A stretch of 64,000 bases of DNA from Streptomyces sp. MMBL 11-1 (GTDB lineage: Bacteria > Actinomycetota > Actinomycetes > Streptomycetales > Streptomycetaceae): positions 62,001 through 126,000 of the forward strand of contig NZ_CP117710.1 in assembly GCF_028622875.1 (NCBI RefSeq), given 5' to 3'. The notes beneath the pieces are model-generated. The model did not search any database. It was not told the origin of the DNA and saw only the letters and a list, made by a program, of their open reading frames with translations. Positions 1 through 9,959 of this stretch are shown here, piece by piece; the first letter of the stretch is position 1, and the number at the start of each line of letters is the position of its first letter. The translations under genes and the position numbers were made by a program.

Positions 1-619
1 CGGCCAGGTGCCCGGTCATCGGATCACAGGCGCTCTCAAGGGGTTCGTACGCGCCATCAGAGGCGAGGACGAGCCTGCCCAGGCGCCCATCGATCTGCGC
101 AGTGCCGAACTTGGCTGACCCGCCACCGTTCAGAGGCGCCATCGGATGCCATCCCAGATAGGACGTGACCGTGTTCCTGTCTCCCGGCCGGGGAGCCATG
201 CCTTCGTCGAGCCTCTCCTGGGCGCGGTTGTGGTCGCTGGTCAGGAGAGTGAGCTCGCCGTTCGGCGAGAGGTGCCAGGCCCGGGAGTCACCGCACCAGG
301 CGACGGTCAGCACATCCTGGCGCAGGACGGCCAGGACCGCGACGGCGGCGGGAAGCTCTTCCCAACCCCAGGTGTCCCGCCCGGGCTCGGCGCCGGCGGC
401 AGCATGGACTCGGCGAAGCGCCGCTTCGGCGTCGCCGAGCTCGACACCAGCGGACGCGAGGTCGGCGGCGCGTTCCCTCGTCCAGGTGCGGACCTTCTCG
501 CTGGAGCCGATGCCGTCCAGCAACGTGAAGGCGCTGACGCCCCTGCGGGACCTGCCGGCGGTGGCGTCGCACTGGTGACTCCGGGTACCAAGGCGCTGGG
601 CCGAGCGGAATGTGGGCAA
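1..619 (-). CDS. PP2C-family Ser/Thr phosphatase, 3' end cut by window edge
   Basis: Reading from a TTG codon at 619 gives at least 206 residues that run off the left edge. GAAGGAG lies 6 nt before the TTG, and a TAG sits directly upstream in frame, so this start is well supported. PP2C-like motifs appear in order: LLDGIG near residue 33 (metal-binding Asp-Gly, where the family usually has DGMGG), VAWCGDSRAWHL near 105, LTSDHN near 125 and LASDGAYEP near 190. Known members are metal-dependent protein phosphatases. The protein starts very close to the catalytic core, so it is a stand-alone domain. A strong promoter lies 44 nt upstream of the start. Confidence 0.8.
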   Translation of the reverse strand, partial: MPTFRSAQRLGTRSHQCDATAGRSRRGVSAFTLLDGIGSSEKVRTWTRERAADLASAGVELGDAEAALRRVHAAAGAEPGRDTWGWEELPAAVAVLAVLRQDVLTVAWCGDSRAWHLSPNGELTLLTSDHNRAQERLDEGMAPRPGDRNTVTSYLGWHPMAPLNGGGSAKFGTAQIDGRLGRLVLASDGAYEPLESACDPMTGHLA

Positions 620-662
620 GGGCTACTCCTTCAGAAAGTCCTGCGTGCGAGCTACAGAACCT

Positions 663-691
663 AATTTACCCGCACTGTGCCCGTGTGTCAA
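663..691 (-). promoter_or_regulatory. Promoter of the PP2C gene
   Basis: TTGACA and TAAATT separated by 17 nt, an excellent vegetative-type promoter on the minus strand, ending 44 nt before the TTG start. The block GTAAAAATTGACA around its -35 box recurs at 4382-4411 and nearly so at 833-862. Confidence 0.65.
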
Positions 692-832
692 TTTTTACTT
701 ACCATATGCGTGGCGACCTTGAGCGAGCCCCGTCGCGCATCCCGGGCGTGCAGCCCAGCCCGCCCCCTCGGTCAGTCAGCCAGTAGGCGACGCCCCCGGG
801 CGCCCGGGGCGAAGCGTTTTGGCATGTAATAA

Positions 833-862
833 TTGACATAAAACATTCACATGGAGTAAACT
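833..862 (+). promoter_or_regulatory. Promoter upstream of ligA
   Basis: TTGACA and TAAACT with an 18-nt spacer, preceded by GTAATAA, the same extended layout as the promoters at 663-691 and 4382-4411. It lies about 216 nt upstream of the ligase ATG. No convincing gene was found between, so a long 5' leader is likely. The rest of 620-1078 shows no supported gene. Confidence 0.55.
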
Positions 863-1078
863 GATCCCTCGGGCGGAACGGGAGGCCGAACTCCGCTCCG
901 CCTTCCGACACCCTCGACGTGCGTACCCCGTGCACCGCTCCTAAGCCGCGCCCGGGGCCCTAACGCGCCGACAGGCACCTGGTCGGGTCGAAGGACATCC
1001 CCCTGCACGTCATCGATCCACCGCCTGGCAGATCGACTTGCAGGCAGCGATGTCAGACCTCTACGTAAGGATCGCTTC

Positions 1079-3112
1079 ATGACGACTGCACCCGCTCCTT
1101 TGGCCAACCGTGTGGCCTACAACACGGCCGTGGACGCGGCCCTGACCGCGTGCGCCGCGTACTACGGAAGCGGGAACACGTCTCTCGACGACGCCTCGTA
1201 CGACGCGCTGGTCCAGCAGCTCCAGAAGTACGAGCAGCAGAACCCCGAACACGTCCGCCCCGACTCCCCGCTCGGCAAGCTCGGTGGCGGAGCAGCCCCC
1301 GCTGGCGACGTCGCCCACACCGTCCCGATGCTGTCGCTCGGTAACGTCTTCGACGCCGAGGGTCTGACGAAGTGGGACGCGTCCCTGGCCCGGCGCCTCG
1401 ACGGGCCGGTGCGCGAGGGATACGCCGTTGAGCCGAAGCTCGACGGTGCTGCGATCGCAGCCCGCTACCGCAACGGCCGCCTGGTCCAGCTCGTCGGCCG
1501 CGGAGACGGCGCACACGGCGAAGACCTCTCGGCCGCCATCGGCAGCATCGTCGGACTCCCCAAGCAGCTCGCCATCGACACCACGGTCGAGATCCGCGGT
1601 GAGGCCCTGCTGAGCAGGGAGCAGTTCGAAAAGGCCAACGAGCAGCGCCGGAACCACGGCGCGAAGCCGTTCTCCAACCCGCGCAACGGGACTGCGGGCG
1701 CTCTGCGCGGCGCCAAGTCGCGCGGCTACACGATCGAGATGTCCTTCTTCGCCTACGGAGCTGTCACGCTCGACGGCGTGGACATCCTCAGCGGCTCCAC
1801 GCACGAAGCTGTCATGGCGCAGATCGCCGCCCTGGGGGTGCGGACCACGGCCTCGACCGAGGTGGGGCTGCGTGTCTACGGAACGCTGGCGGAGGCCCAG
1901 ACCCGCGTGGATGAGATCCGCGCGCTGCGGGCCGAGCTGCCGTTCGGTATCGACGGGGTGGTCATCAAGGCGAATGGCTTCGGCGAGCAGAAGACCGCGG
2001 GGTTCGCCACGCGTCATCCGCACTGGGCCATCGCCTACAAGCTCCCCGCGGTCGAGCGGCAGACCAAGCTGATCGGCGTCGAGTGGAAGGCCGGTCGCAC
2101 CGGGGTCATCGCGCCCCGGGCCGTGCTGGAACCGGTCGAAGTCGATGGCAGTACCGTGCAGTATGCCACCCTGCACAACCCCTCGTTCATCGCCAAGAGC
2201 GGCATGATGCTCAACGACGTCGTGACCGTGTGGAAGGCCGGAGACGTCATCCCGCGCATCGAAGCCCCGGTCGTGGACCTGCGTGGTGATGATGCGACTC
2301 CGATCTCCTTCCCGGAGGCCTGCCCCAAGTGCGGCGGGGACATCGACAAGTCCGGCAAGCGCTGGGAGTGCGCCAACGGTGCTGGCGGAGGCTGCGGCCT
2401 GCTCGCCGCGTTGAGCTACGCCGTCGGTCGGGACCAGCTCGACATCGAGGGTCTCGGCGACACCTTCCTGGAAGCCCTGGTCGACAACGGGGATGTCACC
2501 GACGTGGGGGACCTCTTCACCCTGAACCGGGAACAGCTGGCGACAGCCGCGCGCAGCGACAAGCGGGCGGTGGCGCTCCTGGAACAGATCGACGCCGCCA
2601 GGAGCAAGCCCCTCAACCGCGTCTTCTGCGCGCTCGGCATCGTGCGGACCGGTCGTACTCTCTCCCGGGAGATCGCCCGCCACTTCAAGACGATGGCCGC
2701 CATCCGCTCGGCCGACGCCAGTTCCATGGCGGCCGTGACCAAGCTGCCCGCAGCGAACGCCCCCAAGATCGTGGACCACATCGCCTCGATGAGCGCAGTG
2801 ATCGACAAGCTCACCGCGGCCGGGGTCAACATGACCGAGCCCGAGGCCGAAGGCGCTGCGGGGCCCCTGAGCGGGCACACCGTCGTGGTCACCGGCGGCA
2901 TGAGCGGCGCACTGGCCGGACGCAACCGGAACGACGTGAAGGAACTGATCGAGAACGCCGGGGGGGCGTCCTCCAGCAGCTTGTCGAAGAAGACCACGCT
3001 GCTCGTGGCAGGAGCGAACGCCGGCTCCAAGCTGGCGAAGGCCCGTGAGGCGGGTACCACCATCGTCACGGAGCAGGAGTTCGCCGAAATGCTCACGGGC
3101 TACCTCGGCTGA
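1079..3112 (+). CDS. ligA: NAD-dependent DNA ligase (LigA family)
   Basis: The protein has 677 aa, full family length. It seals nicks using NAD+. Domain order is visible: the Ia NAD-binding region (YDALVQQLQKYE), the adenylation domain with the nucleophile Lys120 in EPKLDGAA, an OB-fold, a four-Cys zinc finger starting CPKCGG near residue 418, helix-hairpin-helix repeats, and a C-terminal BRCT domain starting near LSGHTVVVTGG. AAGGAT precedes the ATG. A strong hairpin 167 nt after the stop ends transcription. Streptomyces chromosomes carry their own essential ligA, so this is probably an accessory paralogue; that is inferred from the gene's surroundings. Two ATP-dependent ligase genes lie elsewhere in the window. 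Confidence 0.95.
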   Translation: MTTAPAPLANRVAYNTAVDAALTACAAYYGSGNTSLDDASYDALVQQLQKYEQQNPEHVRPDSPLGKLGGGAAPAGDVAHTVPMLSLGNVFDAEGLTKWDASLARRLDGPVREGYAVEPKLDGAAIAARYRNGRLVQLVGRGDGAHGEDLSAAIGSIVGLPKQLAIDTTVEIRGEALLSREQFEKANEQRRNHGAKPFSNPRNGTAGALRGAKSRGYTIEMSFFAYGAVTLDGVDILSGSTHEAVMAQIAALGVRTTASTEVGLRVYGTLAEAQTRVDEIRALRAELPFGIDGVVIKANGFGEQKTAGFATRHPHWAIAYKLPAVERQTKLIGVEWKAGRTGVIAPRAVLEPVEVDGSTVQYATLHNPSFIAKSGMMLNDVVTVWKAGDVIPRIEAPVVDLRGDDATPISFPEACPKCGGDIDKSGKRWECANGAGGGCGLLAALSYAVGRDQLDIEGLGDTFLEALVDNGDVTDVGDLFTLNREQLATAARSDKRAVALLEQIDAARSKPLNRVFCALGIVRTGRTLSREIARHFKTMAAIRSADASSMAAVTKLPAANAPKIVDHIASMSAVIDKLTAAGVNMTEPEAEGAAGPLSGHTVVVTGGMSGALAGRNRNDVKELIENAGGASSSSLSKKTTLLVAGANAGSKLAKAREAGTTIVTEQEFAEMLTGYLG

Positions 3113-3278
3113 CACTGGCGTGCCCCGGGGGTGGAACGGGCCTTCATGGTTCGATCCGCCCCTGGCGCCCGAGTCGGGACAGGGCCCTGGTGGACTCGGC
3201 CCTCGGCGTGCGCCGAGCTCATGGGCATCGTGCGGTCCCGGCCCGGTGAGGATGGGGCCGTCTGACTTTTCGCACGAC

Positions 3279-3312
3279 ACGAAGGGCCCCACCATGTGGT
3301 GGGGCCCTTCGT
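3279..3312. terminator. Terminator hairpin after ligA
   Basis: A perfect 15-bp stem (ACGAAGGGCCCCACC with its complement) and a 4-nt loop, between ligA and the convergent gene at 3478-3924. It can serve both strands. The rest of 3113-3477 shows no supported gene. Confidence 0.8.
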
Positions 3313-3477
3313 CTGCCTCGGACTCTGCGGAGGGCGAGATCCCTCGTTTGCACCGCCACGGAGGAAGCGGGAAGCCCAGGGATCTCGCCGCTACAGCGGA
3401 CAAGCTGAAGAGTGAGACTCCAGCAGGTTGGACGGGCTCGGCTGCTTAGATGCAGCCTGGCGTCGATGGGGTGCGGA

Positions 3478-3924
3478 TCAGGCCGGAGGCTGGGGGGCGC
3501 CGTTCTGGAAACGGGACTGGGCGAGCACGGCGTTGACGCTCGTGATCAGGTCCGACTGCATCTCCGGGGCCATGTCAGGCGCGAACGCGAAGTGGACACG
3601 GGCGAGGGGCTGCTCGGCTCCGCCGAGCGTGATGGCGGACTGGGACGGCCGCAGCCCGTCCGCTCCGATATCCACGGCCCAGGAGGACACGTTGGCTGCT
3701 CCGTCGATCAGGCCGTGAATCTCGTCGACGGCCGCGCCGTACGCCTCCCCGTCGTCGGCGTCGGCGGGAAGCAGCTGCCCCCATGTGAGGGTCTGCCCCG
3801 TGGACGGGACGGTCTCGGTGCCCATGGCTTCGCCGACCCCCATGTGATCGGGGTCGCAGGTGAGGTTGTAGTGCTGGTCCGCGGCCTCGGCTCTGAGGTC
3901 AGCGGGGGTATACGAGTTGGGCAC
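3478..3924 (-). CDS. Hypothetical protein, 148 aa
   Basis: The start is a GTG at 3924 with AGAAGGAG 6 nt before it. The open frame extends further upstream, but that part has atypical Ser/Arg-rich composition and is probably not translated. The product is acidic and soluble, with no Cys pairs, membrane segment or signal peptide. The N-terminus begins VPNSYTPADLRAEAADQHY. No family was recognised. It follows the 118-aa gene at 4022-4378 in the same direction after a 97-nt gap, so both may be transcribed from the promoter at 4382-4411. Confidence 0.7.
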   Translation of the reverse strand: MPNSYTPADLRAEAADQHYNLTCDPDHMGVGEAMGTETVPSTGQTLTWGQLLPADADDGEAYGAAVDEIHGLIDGAANVSSWAVDIGADGLRPSQSAITLGGAEQPLARVHFAFAPDMAPEMQSDLITSVNAVLAQSRFQNGAPQPPA

Positions 3925-4021
3925 GGAGGCTCCTTCTGGCAGTCGGCCGGGGTACGAGGGGGCAGGCACTCTGTCGCGTGTGCTGGTTCGGGCGGCAGGG
4001 CGCGACGGTGGTCCCGTCAGC

Positions 4022-4378
4022 TCAGGTGAGCTGCTCGAAGAGCCGCTGCAGCCCCGTGCAAGTGCGGCACTCTTCTGCCGGCGTGCCCGGGGCGTCGTGC
4101 TCGTCGCAGCACCGTGACGCGAGCGACGGCCCACACAGGCCGTCCTTGGTGATCGGCCAGCCGTGGCGGTGCTCCAGGTAGCCGTTGTAGTCGATCCCCG
4201 GGCCGACCTGGAGGGAGAAGGGCTCTTCACGCCCTTCCCGTACGGCGACGAGGTGCGCCTCGTATCGCTCTCGGAGCTGGTCCATGAAGCGTGTGTGGGT
4301 GTTCTTCGCGATGGGGCCCTCCAGGGGCGTCGGCGGGTGTATAGGGAGGTTGCTTCCCTGCGGGATCTCCTCGATCAT
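4022..4378 (-). CDS. Hypothetical Cys/His-rich protein, 118 aa
   Basis: Small soluble protein with a Cys/His cluster in its C-terminal third (CGPSLASRCCDEHD, then ECRTCTG), suggestive of metal binding. The ATG at 4378 lies only 3 nt after the -10 box of the promoter at 4382-4411. Either translation is leaderless with an unusually short gap, or it starts at a later codon such as the ATG of MDQLRERYEAH. No recognised family. It heads a two-gene unit with 3478-3924. Confidence 0.65.
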   Translation of the reverse strand: MIEEIPQGSNLPIHPPTPLEGPIAKNTHTRFMDQLRERYEAHLVAVREGREEPFSLQVGPGIDYNGYLEHRHGWPITKDGLCGPSLASRCCDEHDAPGTPAEECRTCTGLQRLFEQLT

Positions 4379-4381
4379 CCA

Positions 4382-4411
4382 AGTTTACGCCCAAGGGGCG
4401 TTTTTTGTCAA
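4382..4411 (-). promoter_or_regulatory. Promoter of the 118-aa gene
   Basis: TTGACA and TAAACT with an 18-nt spacer on the minus strand. The extended block GTAAAAATTGACA is identical to that of the PP2C promoter at 663-691. Confidence 0.65.
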
Positions 4412-4629
4412 TTTTTACATTACGGCACTGCAAGTAGGCAGTTGGGCGCGGCCGAAGCTGTCCGGGGGGCGAGGGCCGCTGGCCGGGGTCCGCCCCCCGG
4501 CAGAGGTCGCTTGTGCCTCGCGGCAGAGTCCGAGGCCGTACGCGGTATCCCGCTCAGCCGTGACGTCGCGCCACGCTCGGACGGGTGGGAGGTTCCCGAG
4601 CGCCGGCAGATCGCGTCACGGCCCGAGGC

Positions 4630-4944
4630 TCACGCCGAGCGCGCGCCCCCCTCGTCCCCCTGGGCAACTCGGGCTCGGTTGCCGGCCCAGTCCGGGTCGC
4701 GTTGCGGCGCCAGGGCCACCCGGGACTCGGCAGGCGGGAGGCGGAATGCGCGCCAGCTCTCGCGGGGCGCGGTGAGCCAGCGGACAAGGGCCACAGCTAC
4801 CAGGCGAACGGTGCCGCGCTGGACCCATCGGCCCGAGAAGCGGATCTGGTCCTCGGCCCAGCCATCCAGCCGCCACCAGGGCCGGATCCGGCCGAACGCG
4901 TAGCCGAGTGCGAGCGCTGTCGTCACAACGATGACGGACTTCAC
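4630..4944 (-). CDS. Small membrane-anchored hypothetical protein, 104 aa
   Basis: The start is a GTG at 4944 with AGAGGAGA 4 nt before it. The N-terminus VKSVIVVTTALALGYAFG is a single hydrophobic helix or signal anchor. It is followed by a Trp/Arg-rich amphipathic stretch (RPWWRLDGWAEDQIRFSGRW) and a basic tail, consistent with a small inner-membrane protein with its C-terminus in the cytoplasm. From general knowledge, this layout resembles short proteins common in actinophages and Streptomyces plasmids. Function unknown. The 250 nt downstream show nothing convincing. Confidence 0.7.
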   Translation of the reverse strand: MKSVIVVTTALALGYAFGRIRPWWRLDGWAEDQIRFSGRWVQRGTVRLVAVALVRWLTAPRESWRAFRLPPAESRVALAPQRDPDWAGNRARVAQGDEGGARSA

Positions 4945-5105
4945 GCCGTCTCCTCTCTGCAGCTTGCGCCTGCCCCGCCCGGGCAGCACTGGCTGCGCGC
5001 CCGAACAGCTTTAGTATCCGCTCCACCCCTCGCCGGGCCGGACGGCGGGCCGCGGCCGGCCCGGCCCTTCCGGGAATCGCCGCGGCCGGGTGGAGGAGCT
5101 AGGCA

Positions 5106-5387
5106 GTGCCGTGGCTCCGTCCCGCCGGGGCAGCCCGCCCGCGGGTACCACCTGCGCCCTGGCCCTGGACGCGACCCGGCGCCCCACCGCCAGCCGATCT
5201 CGCGCGAGGCCGTCACGGCCACTCAGACCGAACGGCCGCAATGCCTTCGGATCGGATCTACGCCGCCGACGGCGACCGCCTGGTGGCAACTCGACCCGCC
5301 TGCTGGGCCGTTCACCGCAAGACACTCGGAGCTCCAGATTGGGGCGCTGACCAGCCACAACCTGCGCTCGCACAAAAGTTCGAATAG
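5106..5387 (+). CDS. Possible small hypothetical protein, 93 aa
   Basis: A GTG at 5106 has GGAGGAG 7 nt before it, a strong ribosome site. The first 45 residues are Pro/Arg-rich and look weakly coding. The second half (MPSDRIYAADGDRLVATRP onward) looks more like real protein. The stop overlaps the end of the SOS-like box at 5369-5382. It is the only plausible gene in the 510-nt gap between the divergent 4944 start and dnaE2. It could equally be non-coding leader DNA. Confidence 0.35.
   Translation: MPWLRPAGAARPRVPPAPWPWTRPGAPPPADLARGRHGHSDRTAAMPSDRIYAADGDRLVATRPACWAVHRKTLGAPDWGADQPQPALAQKFE
5369..5382. promoter_or_regulatory. SOS-like (LexA) box before dnaE2
   Basis: CGCACAAAAGTTCG differs by one base from the Gram-positive LexA-box pattern CGAAC-N4-GTTCG. 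It lies 76 nt upstream of the dnaE2 start, and a LexA gene closes the same gene run. This fits damage induction. No clear box was found directly before lexA. Confidence 0.55.
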
Positions 5388-5458
5388 CGGTTATGGTGAA
5401 AGAACGGAGCGGGGACCGGGACCAAAAAAGGGGGAGACTGGAACAAGGAGGCGGCACG

Positions 5459-8400
5459 GTGTTCCCACATCTGCATGTCGCGTCCGGTTTCAGTGTCCGG
5501 TACGGGGCGTCGATGCCTGCGGCCCTGGCCGAGCGCGCAGCGGAGCGCGGCCTGGGCGCGATGGCGTTGACGGACCGGGACACGGTCAGTGGAGCGGTGC
5601 GGCACGCGGACGCGTGCTCTGCGGCCGGGATCCGGCCGATCTTCGGGGCCGACCTCGCCGTTCCTCCCGCAGTTCACCGGTCCGCCGTCATGCGGAGCAG
5701 GAAGCCGGCTCGTGGCGGAGAGTTCGTCGACGAGTCTGCTCCCCGGGTTGTCCTGCTGGCCCGGGACCGCGTCGGCTGGGCGAATCTCAGCCGGATCATC
5801 AGCGCGGGTCAGGCGCACCGGGCCCAGGGCGGTGGAGCCCAGCCCGTCGTCCCGTTCGAGGTCCTGAGCGGACACACCGAGGGGATCACTGCCTTGCTCG
5901 GTCCGGCGTCCGAGCCGATCCGGGCTCTCGCCGCCGGGCGCTCCGACCGGGCGGCGTCCCTCCTGGAGCCGTGGCGGGAGCTGTTCGGTCCTGACCTTCG
6001 CCTCGAAGCCGTTCACCACCGACGTACGGGCACCGGGCCGGGGTCCTTGCGCCTGGCCGCCCGCACCTTCGGCCTGGCCCGCGATCTGGACCTGTTGTGC
6101 GTTCTGAGCAACGCGGTGCGCTATGCGGATGCCGACCGGGCACCGGTCGCCGACGTGCTGGACTCCGCGCGGTTGCTGATGCCGATCCGGCCGGGACGCA
6201 CGGACAACGGGGAGCGCTGGCTCAAGGACACCCCTGCGATGGCGGGGCTGGCCGACGAGGTCGCCCGGGCCGCCGGTCAGGACCACGGTGGCGCGGCACA
6301 TCTTCTGGCCACGACGGCGCGCACCGCCGAGGACTGCCGTCTGGACCCGGCCTCCGATCTGGGTCTGGGGCGGGTGTTCTTCCCCGAGGAGCGCCTGGTC
6401 GGTGCCGCGCCGGGTACGTCGGCGCGCGTGCTGCGCGAGCGCTGCGAGGCGGCGCTGATCGCCCGCGGTTACGACCGCTCGCGCGCTATGCACGAGCGTC
6501 TGGCCGACGAGTTGCGGGTGATCAACACGCTCGGCTGGCCGACGTACTTCCTCACCGTGGCCCAGGTCGTGGACGACACCCGCGCGCTCGGCATCCGGGT
6601 GCAGGCCCGCGGGTCCGGCGCGGGCAGCCTGGTCGTGCACCTGCTGGGCATCAGCGTGGCCAATCCGCTGGAACACGAGCTGATCATGGAGAGGTTTCTC
6701 AACCTGAGGCGCCGTTCCTTGCCGGACATCGACATCGACGTCGAGAGCGCGCGCCGGCTCGAGGTCTACCACGCGGTCCTGGACCGCTTCGGTCCCGAGC
6801 GGGTCGCCACCGTGTCCATGGTGGAGACCTACCGTGTGCGGAACGCGATCCGTGATGCGGGCCTCGCACTGGGCCTGGACCCAGGCGAAGTCGGCCGCCT
6901 CGCGAAGTCGTTCCCGCACATCCGGGCCCGCGACGCCCGCTCGGCGATGCGCGAGCTCCCCGAGTTGCGGGACCTGGCCGTGCACTCCGAGCGATACGGC
7001 CCGCTGTGGGACCTGGTCGAGGGCCTGGACGCGCTGCCCCGCGGCGTAGCCATGCACCCCTGCGGTGTTCTGCTGTCCGACGACTCGCTGCTGCGCCGTA
7101 CCCCGGTCGTGCCTACGGCCGGCGAGGGCCTGCCGATGAGCGTCTTCGACAAGGACGACGTCGAACGCATGGGCCTCTTGAAATTGGACATTCTGGGCGT
7201 TCGAATGCAGTCCGCCATGGCCTACGCCGTCACGGAGATCCACCGCTCCACCGGCCGCGCCCTGGACCTGGACGACCGCGAGCAGGTGCCGCTCGACGAT
7301 CCGGGGGCCTTCCAACTGCTGCGCCAGGGCGAAAGTTTGGGGGTCTTTCAACTAGAAAGTCCAGGTCAGAGAGATTTGCTCGGCCGCCTGCAACCCGAGA
7401 CGTTCCAGGATCTCGTCACCCAGATCAGCCTGTTCCGTCCCGGCCCGGTCCAGGCCGACATGATCCGCCCGTTCCTCCTGGCCCGCCACGGGCATCGGCG
7501 CCCCGACTACCCGCACCCCGACCTCGTCCCGGCTCTGCGCGCGACGTACGGCGTCGTCGTGTTCAACGAGCAGGTCATCACCCTGTTCGCGACCCTGACA
7601 CGCACGGACCTCGCCATGGGCGAAGAGGCGCGGCGGGCCCTCGCCGATGCGGAACGCCTGCCCGCCCTGGAGGCGTGGTTCCGCGACCGGGCCGCCGGAG
7701 CCGGCTACCCCCCGGAGACCGTCGACCGGGTCTGGAGCACGCTGAAGGCGATGGGCGCCTACGGCTTCGCCCGGAGTCACGCGGTTGCGTTCGCCCTGCC
7801 GACGCTCCAGTCCGCGTTCCTCAAGGCCCACTACCCGTCCGCGTTCTACTGCGGGCTGCTGGAGCACGACCCCGGCATGTACCCCAAGCGGCTCGTGCTC
7901 TCGGATGCCCGGCGCCGCGGTGTGCCGATCCTGACCATCGACGTCCAGCACTCCGGGACCCGGTACCGCACCGAGCCGATGCCCGACGGCACGCTAGGCC
8001 TGCGGATCTCGCTGGCCGACGTCCACGGCATCACCGATGCCGAAGCCGAGCGCATCGCGGCCGGCCAGCCCTACACCGACCTGGCCGACTTCCACGCCCG
8101 GGCCCGTCCCTCGCAGCCCCTCGCGCAACGTCTCGCCCGCATCGGCGCTCTGGACTCCATCGCCCGCGGCTGCCACCGGCGCGAGCTGCTCCTGCAGCTC
8201 GACGAGCTCCACCGACACTCACGGGCCACCGCACCGGCCCAGCTCTCCCTCTCCGCCGACGCGGGCCCCGCGGCCGCGACTGGCCTGCCCGCAATGAGCG
8301 CGCAGGAACAGTTGGACGCCGAGCTGGACGTCACCGGCATAGACGCCTCCAGGCACCTGATGACATCCCATCGCGAGCTGCTCGCCGAACTCGGCGTCAC

Positions 8401-8845
8401 CCCCGCGCACCTGCTGCCCGGGATTTCGACAGGCGAGACCGTTCTGGTCGCGGGCGCCAAGGTCGCCATCCAGACCCCGCCCGTCCGCTCGGGCCGCCGA
8501 ACGATCTTCGTGTCGCTGGATGACGGCTCGTCGGGGGCGATCGATCTCGTCTTCTTCGACGACACCCACGAATCCGTCGCGCACACCGTCTTCCACCACT
8601 GGCTGCTGCTCGTGAGGGGGCAGGTCCAGCGGCGCGGCAAGAGCGTGACCATCGTCGGACAGCGCGCCTGGAGCATCGCCGACCTCGCCCAAGCTCACCA
8701 GGACGGCGGGCACCCGGCGGTCCGCCAGCTGCTGGCCGCCACCGAACCCGCGCCGCCCGCCTCTGCCCTAGGCGACCCGGCCGGCGGTCCCCGCGCAGGC
8801 GGCGCCGGCCGGATGTGGCACGCCAGCCCCGGGAGCGCCGGATGA
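5459..8845 (+). CDS. dnaE2: Error-prone DNA polymerase III alpha subunit, DnaE2 type
   Basis: The protein has 1128 aa. The GTG at 5459 is preferred over an ATG at 5393 because AAGGAGG lies 7 nt before it and the protein then starts [11 protein letters not shown], as expected for the family's N-terminal PHP domain. The palm carries the catalytic PDIDID motif near residue 422, with KLDILG near 575 and GVFQLES near 628. The C-terminal OB-fold region is near residue 985 onward. DnaE2 does damage-tolerant, mutagenic synthesis with ImuB in actinobacteria. The stop overlaps the imuB-like start (ATGA). Two short patches of rare codons at 7178-7212 and 7334-7381 are out of keeping with the rest of the gene. 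Confidence 0.95.
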   Translation: MFPHLHVASGFSVRYGASMPAALAERAAERGLGAMALTDRDTVSGAVRHADACSAAGIRPIFGADLAVPPAVHRSAVMRSRKPARGGEFVDESAPRVVLLARDRVGWANLSRIISAGQAHRAQGGGAQPVVPFEVLSGHTEGITALLGPASEPIRALAAGRSDRAASLLEPWRELFGPDLRLEAVHHRRTGTGPGSLRLAARTFGLARDLDLLCVLSNAVRYADADRAPVADVLDSARLLMPIRPGRTDNGERWLKDTPAMAGLADEVARAAGQDHGGAAHLLATTARTAEDCRLDPASDLGLGRVFFPEERLVGAAPGTSARVLRERCEAALIARGYDRSRAMHERLADELRVINTLGWPTYFLTVAQVVDDTRALGIRVQARGSGAGSLVVHLLGISVANPLEHELIMERFLNLRRRSLPDIDIDVESARRLEVYHAVLDRFGPERVATVSMVETYRVRNAIRDAGLALGLDPGEVGRLAKSFPHIRARDARSAMRELPELRDLAVHSERYGPLWDLVEGLDALPRGVAMHPCGVLLSDDSLLRRTPVVPTAGEGLPMSVFDKDDVERMGLLKLDILGVRMQSAMAYAVTEIHRSTGRALDLDDREQVPLDDPGAFQLLRQGESLGVFQLESPGQRDLLGRLQPETFQDLVTQISLFRPGPVQADMIRPFLLARHGHRRPDYPHPDLVPALRATYGVVVFNEQVITLFATLTRTDLAMGEEARRALADAERLPALEAWFRDRAAGAGYPPETVDRVWSTLKAMGAYGFARSHAVAFALPTLQSAFLKAHYPSAFYCGLLEHDPGMYPKRLVLSDARRRGVPILTIDVQHSGTRYRTEPMPDGTLGLRISLADVHGITDAEAERIAAGQPYTDLADFHARARPSQPLAQRLARIGALDSIARGCHRRELLLQLDELHRHSRATAPAQLSLSADAGPAAATGLPAMSAQEQLDAELDVTGIDASRHLMTSHRELLAELGVTPAHLLPGISTGETVLVAGAKVAIQTPPVRSGRRTIFVSLDDGSSGAIDLVFFDDTHESVAHTVFHHWLLLVRGQVQRRGKSVTIVGQRAWSIADLAQAHQDGGHPAVRQLLAATEPAPPASALGDPAGGPRAGGAGRMWHASPGSAG

Positions 8846-9855
8846 CGTCCGCCACCATCCTCCACGCGAGGTTCGAGCAACCCTCGTTCGAGGCGTACCG
8901 CGAGCTGTTCGCGGCCCTCAACGACATCACCCCCGCCGTCCAGGCTCTCCCGCCCGACAGCGCCCTCCTGGATCTCACCGGCGCCCTGCGCTACTGGCAG
9001 CGCACCCCCGCCCAGCTCGCCGACCTCATCCAGACCAGGGTCATGGCCCGCTACGGACTGGCCACAGCCATCGGAGGCGGGCCCACGCGCATGATCGCCA
9101 CGATCGCCGCCGGCCTCACAGCACCTGGAGCGGTACGCATCCTCGACGGCGGCCCGGCCGCCCTCTCCTTCCTTCACGAGCAGCCGGTGCGCGTCCTTCC
9201 CGGCGTCGGACCCGCGATGGAGCGCACCCTGCACCGCTACGGCCTGGAGACGGCCGCCGATCTCGCCAGCCTTCCCCTCGCCACCTTGCAGCGCATCGCC
9301 GGTGCCTCCACCGCCCGCCTCCTCCACGAGCGCGCGCACGGCATCGATCCTCGCCGTGTCACCCCCGCCGGGCCTCCACCCAGCATCACCGTCCGCCACC
9401 GCTTCACCCACGACGTCCTCGACCCTGCCGAAGCGCGGCGCTGCCTCCTCGACCTCTCCCGCCAGCTCGGCGCCCGGCTGCGCCACTCCCAGCAGTGCGC
9501 CTCCCGCATCGAGCTCCAGGTCACTTTCGCGGACCGGACCAGCCTGGTCCGCTCACGCACCCTGGCCGAGTCGACCAGCCACAGCCCCCGCCTCCAGGAG
9601 GCCCTCTACGGCCTCTTCGCCGCGCTCGGTCTCCAGCGTGCCCGAATCAGGTCCGTCACGGCCCGGGCGGCCGGGCTGACCGACGCGGCCACCTCCGCCG
9701 TGCAGCTCACGTTCGACCGGACCACGGAGGACGCCCGCCGCCTGGAGCCCGTCATCGACCGAGCCAACCGCCGCTTCGGCGACAACACGCTCCAGCCGGC
9801 CGCTCTCGCAGTCCGCCCCCGCGCACGAGAAACCCGTGCGGACTCACCACGGTGA
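8842..9855 (+). CDS. ImuB-like Y-family polymerase homologue, probably non-catalytic
   Basis: The protein has 337 aa and starts at an ATG overlapping the dnaE2 stop by ATGA, so the two are translationally coupled. Y-family features include a helix-hairpin-helix ([18 protein letters not shown], about residues 118-135) and a little-finger-like C-terminal half. The acidic residues needed for polymerisation are missing. The N-terminal strand reads ILHARF without the usual Asp, and the SIDE-type motif is replaced by DSALLDLTG. This matches ImuB, a clamp-binding adaptor for DnaE2. A 17-bp terminator hairpin spans its stop codon. No imuA/recA-like partner gene is visible next to it. Confidence 0.85.
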   Translation: MTSATILHARFEQPSFEAYRELFAALNDITPAVQALPPDSALLDLTGALRYWQRTPAQLADLIQTRVMARYGLATAIGGGPTRMIATIAAGLTAPGAVRILDGGPAALSFLHEQPVRVLPGVGPAMERTLHRYGLETAADLASLPLATLQRIAGASTARLLHERAHGIDPRRVTPAGPPPSITVRHRFTHDVLDPAEARRCLLDLSRQLGARLRHSQQCASRIELQVTFADRTSLVRSRTLAESTSHSPRLQEALYGLFAALGLQRARIRSVTARAAGLTDAATSAVQLTFDRTTEDARRLEPVIDRANRRFGDNTLQPAALAVRPRARETRADSPR

Positions 9856-9867
9856 GTCCGCACGGGT
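9832..9867. terminator. Terminator hairpin after the imuB-like gene
   Basis: A perfect 17-bp stem with a 2-nt loop. It overlaps the last codons of the imuB-like gene and separates dnaE2-imuB from lexA, so lexA probably has its own promoter. Confidence 0.75.
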
Positions 9868-9959
9868 GTCTCCCAGAACCGCTATCAGCCGACTACCTGG
9901 GCTTTTGTCGGCGATGCGGGATATCGTTCCAGCCTGCCACCATCAAGAGGGGGACCCGC

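Noticed and set aside
1061..3403. 780-codon open frame opposite ligA
   Set aside because: It is a shadow of ligA on the other strand: no ribosome site, odd composition, and ligA motifs are unequivocal.
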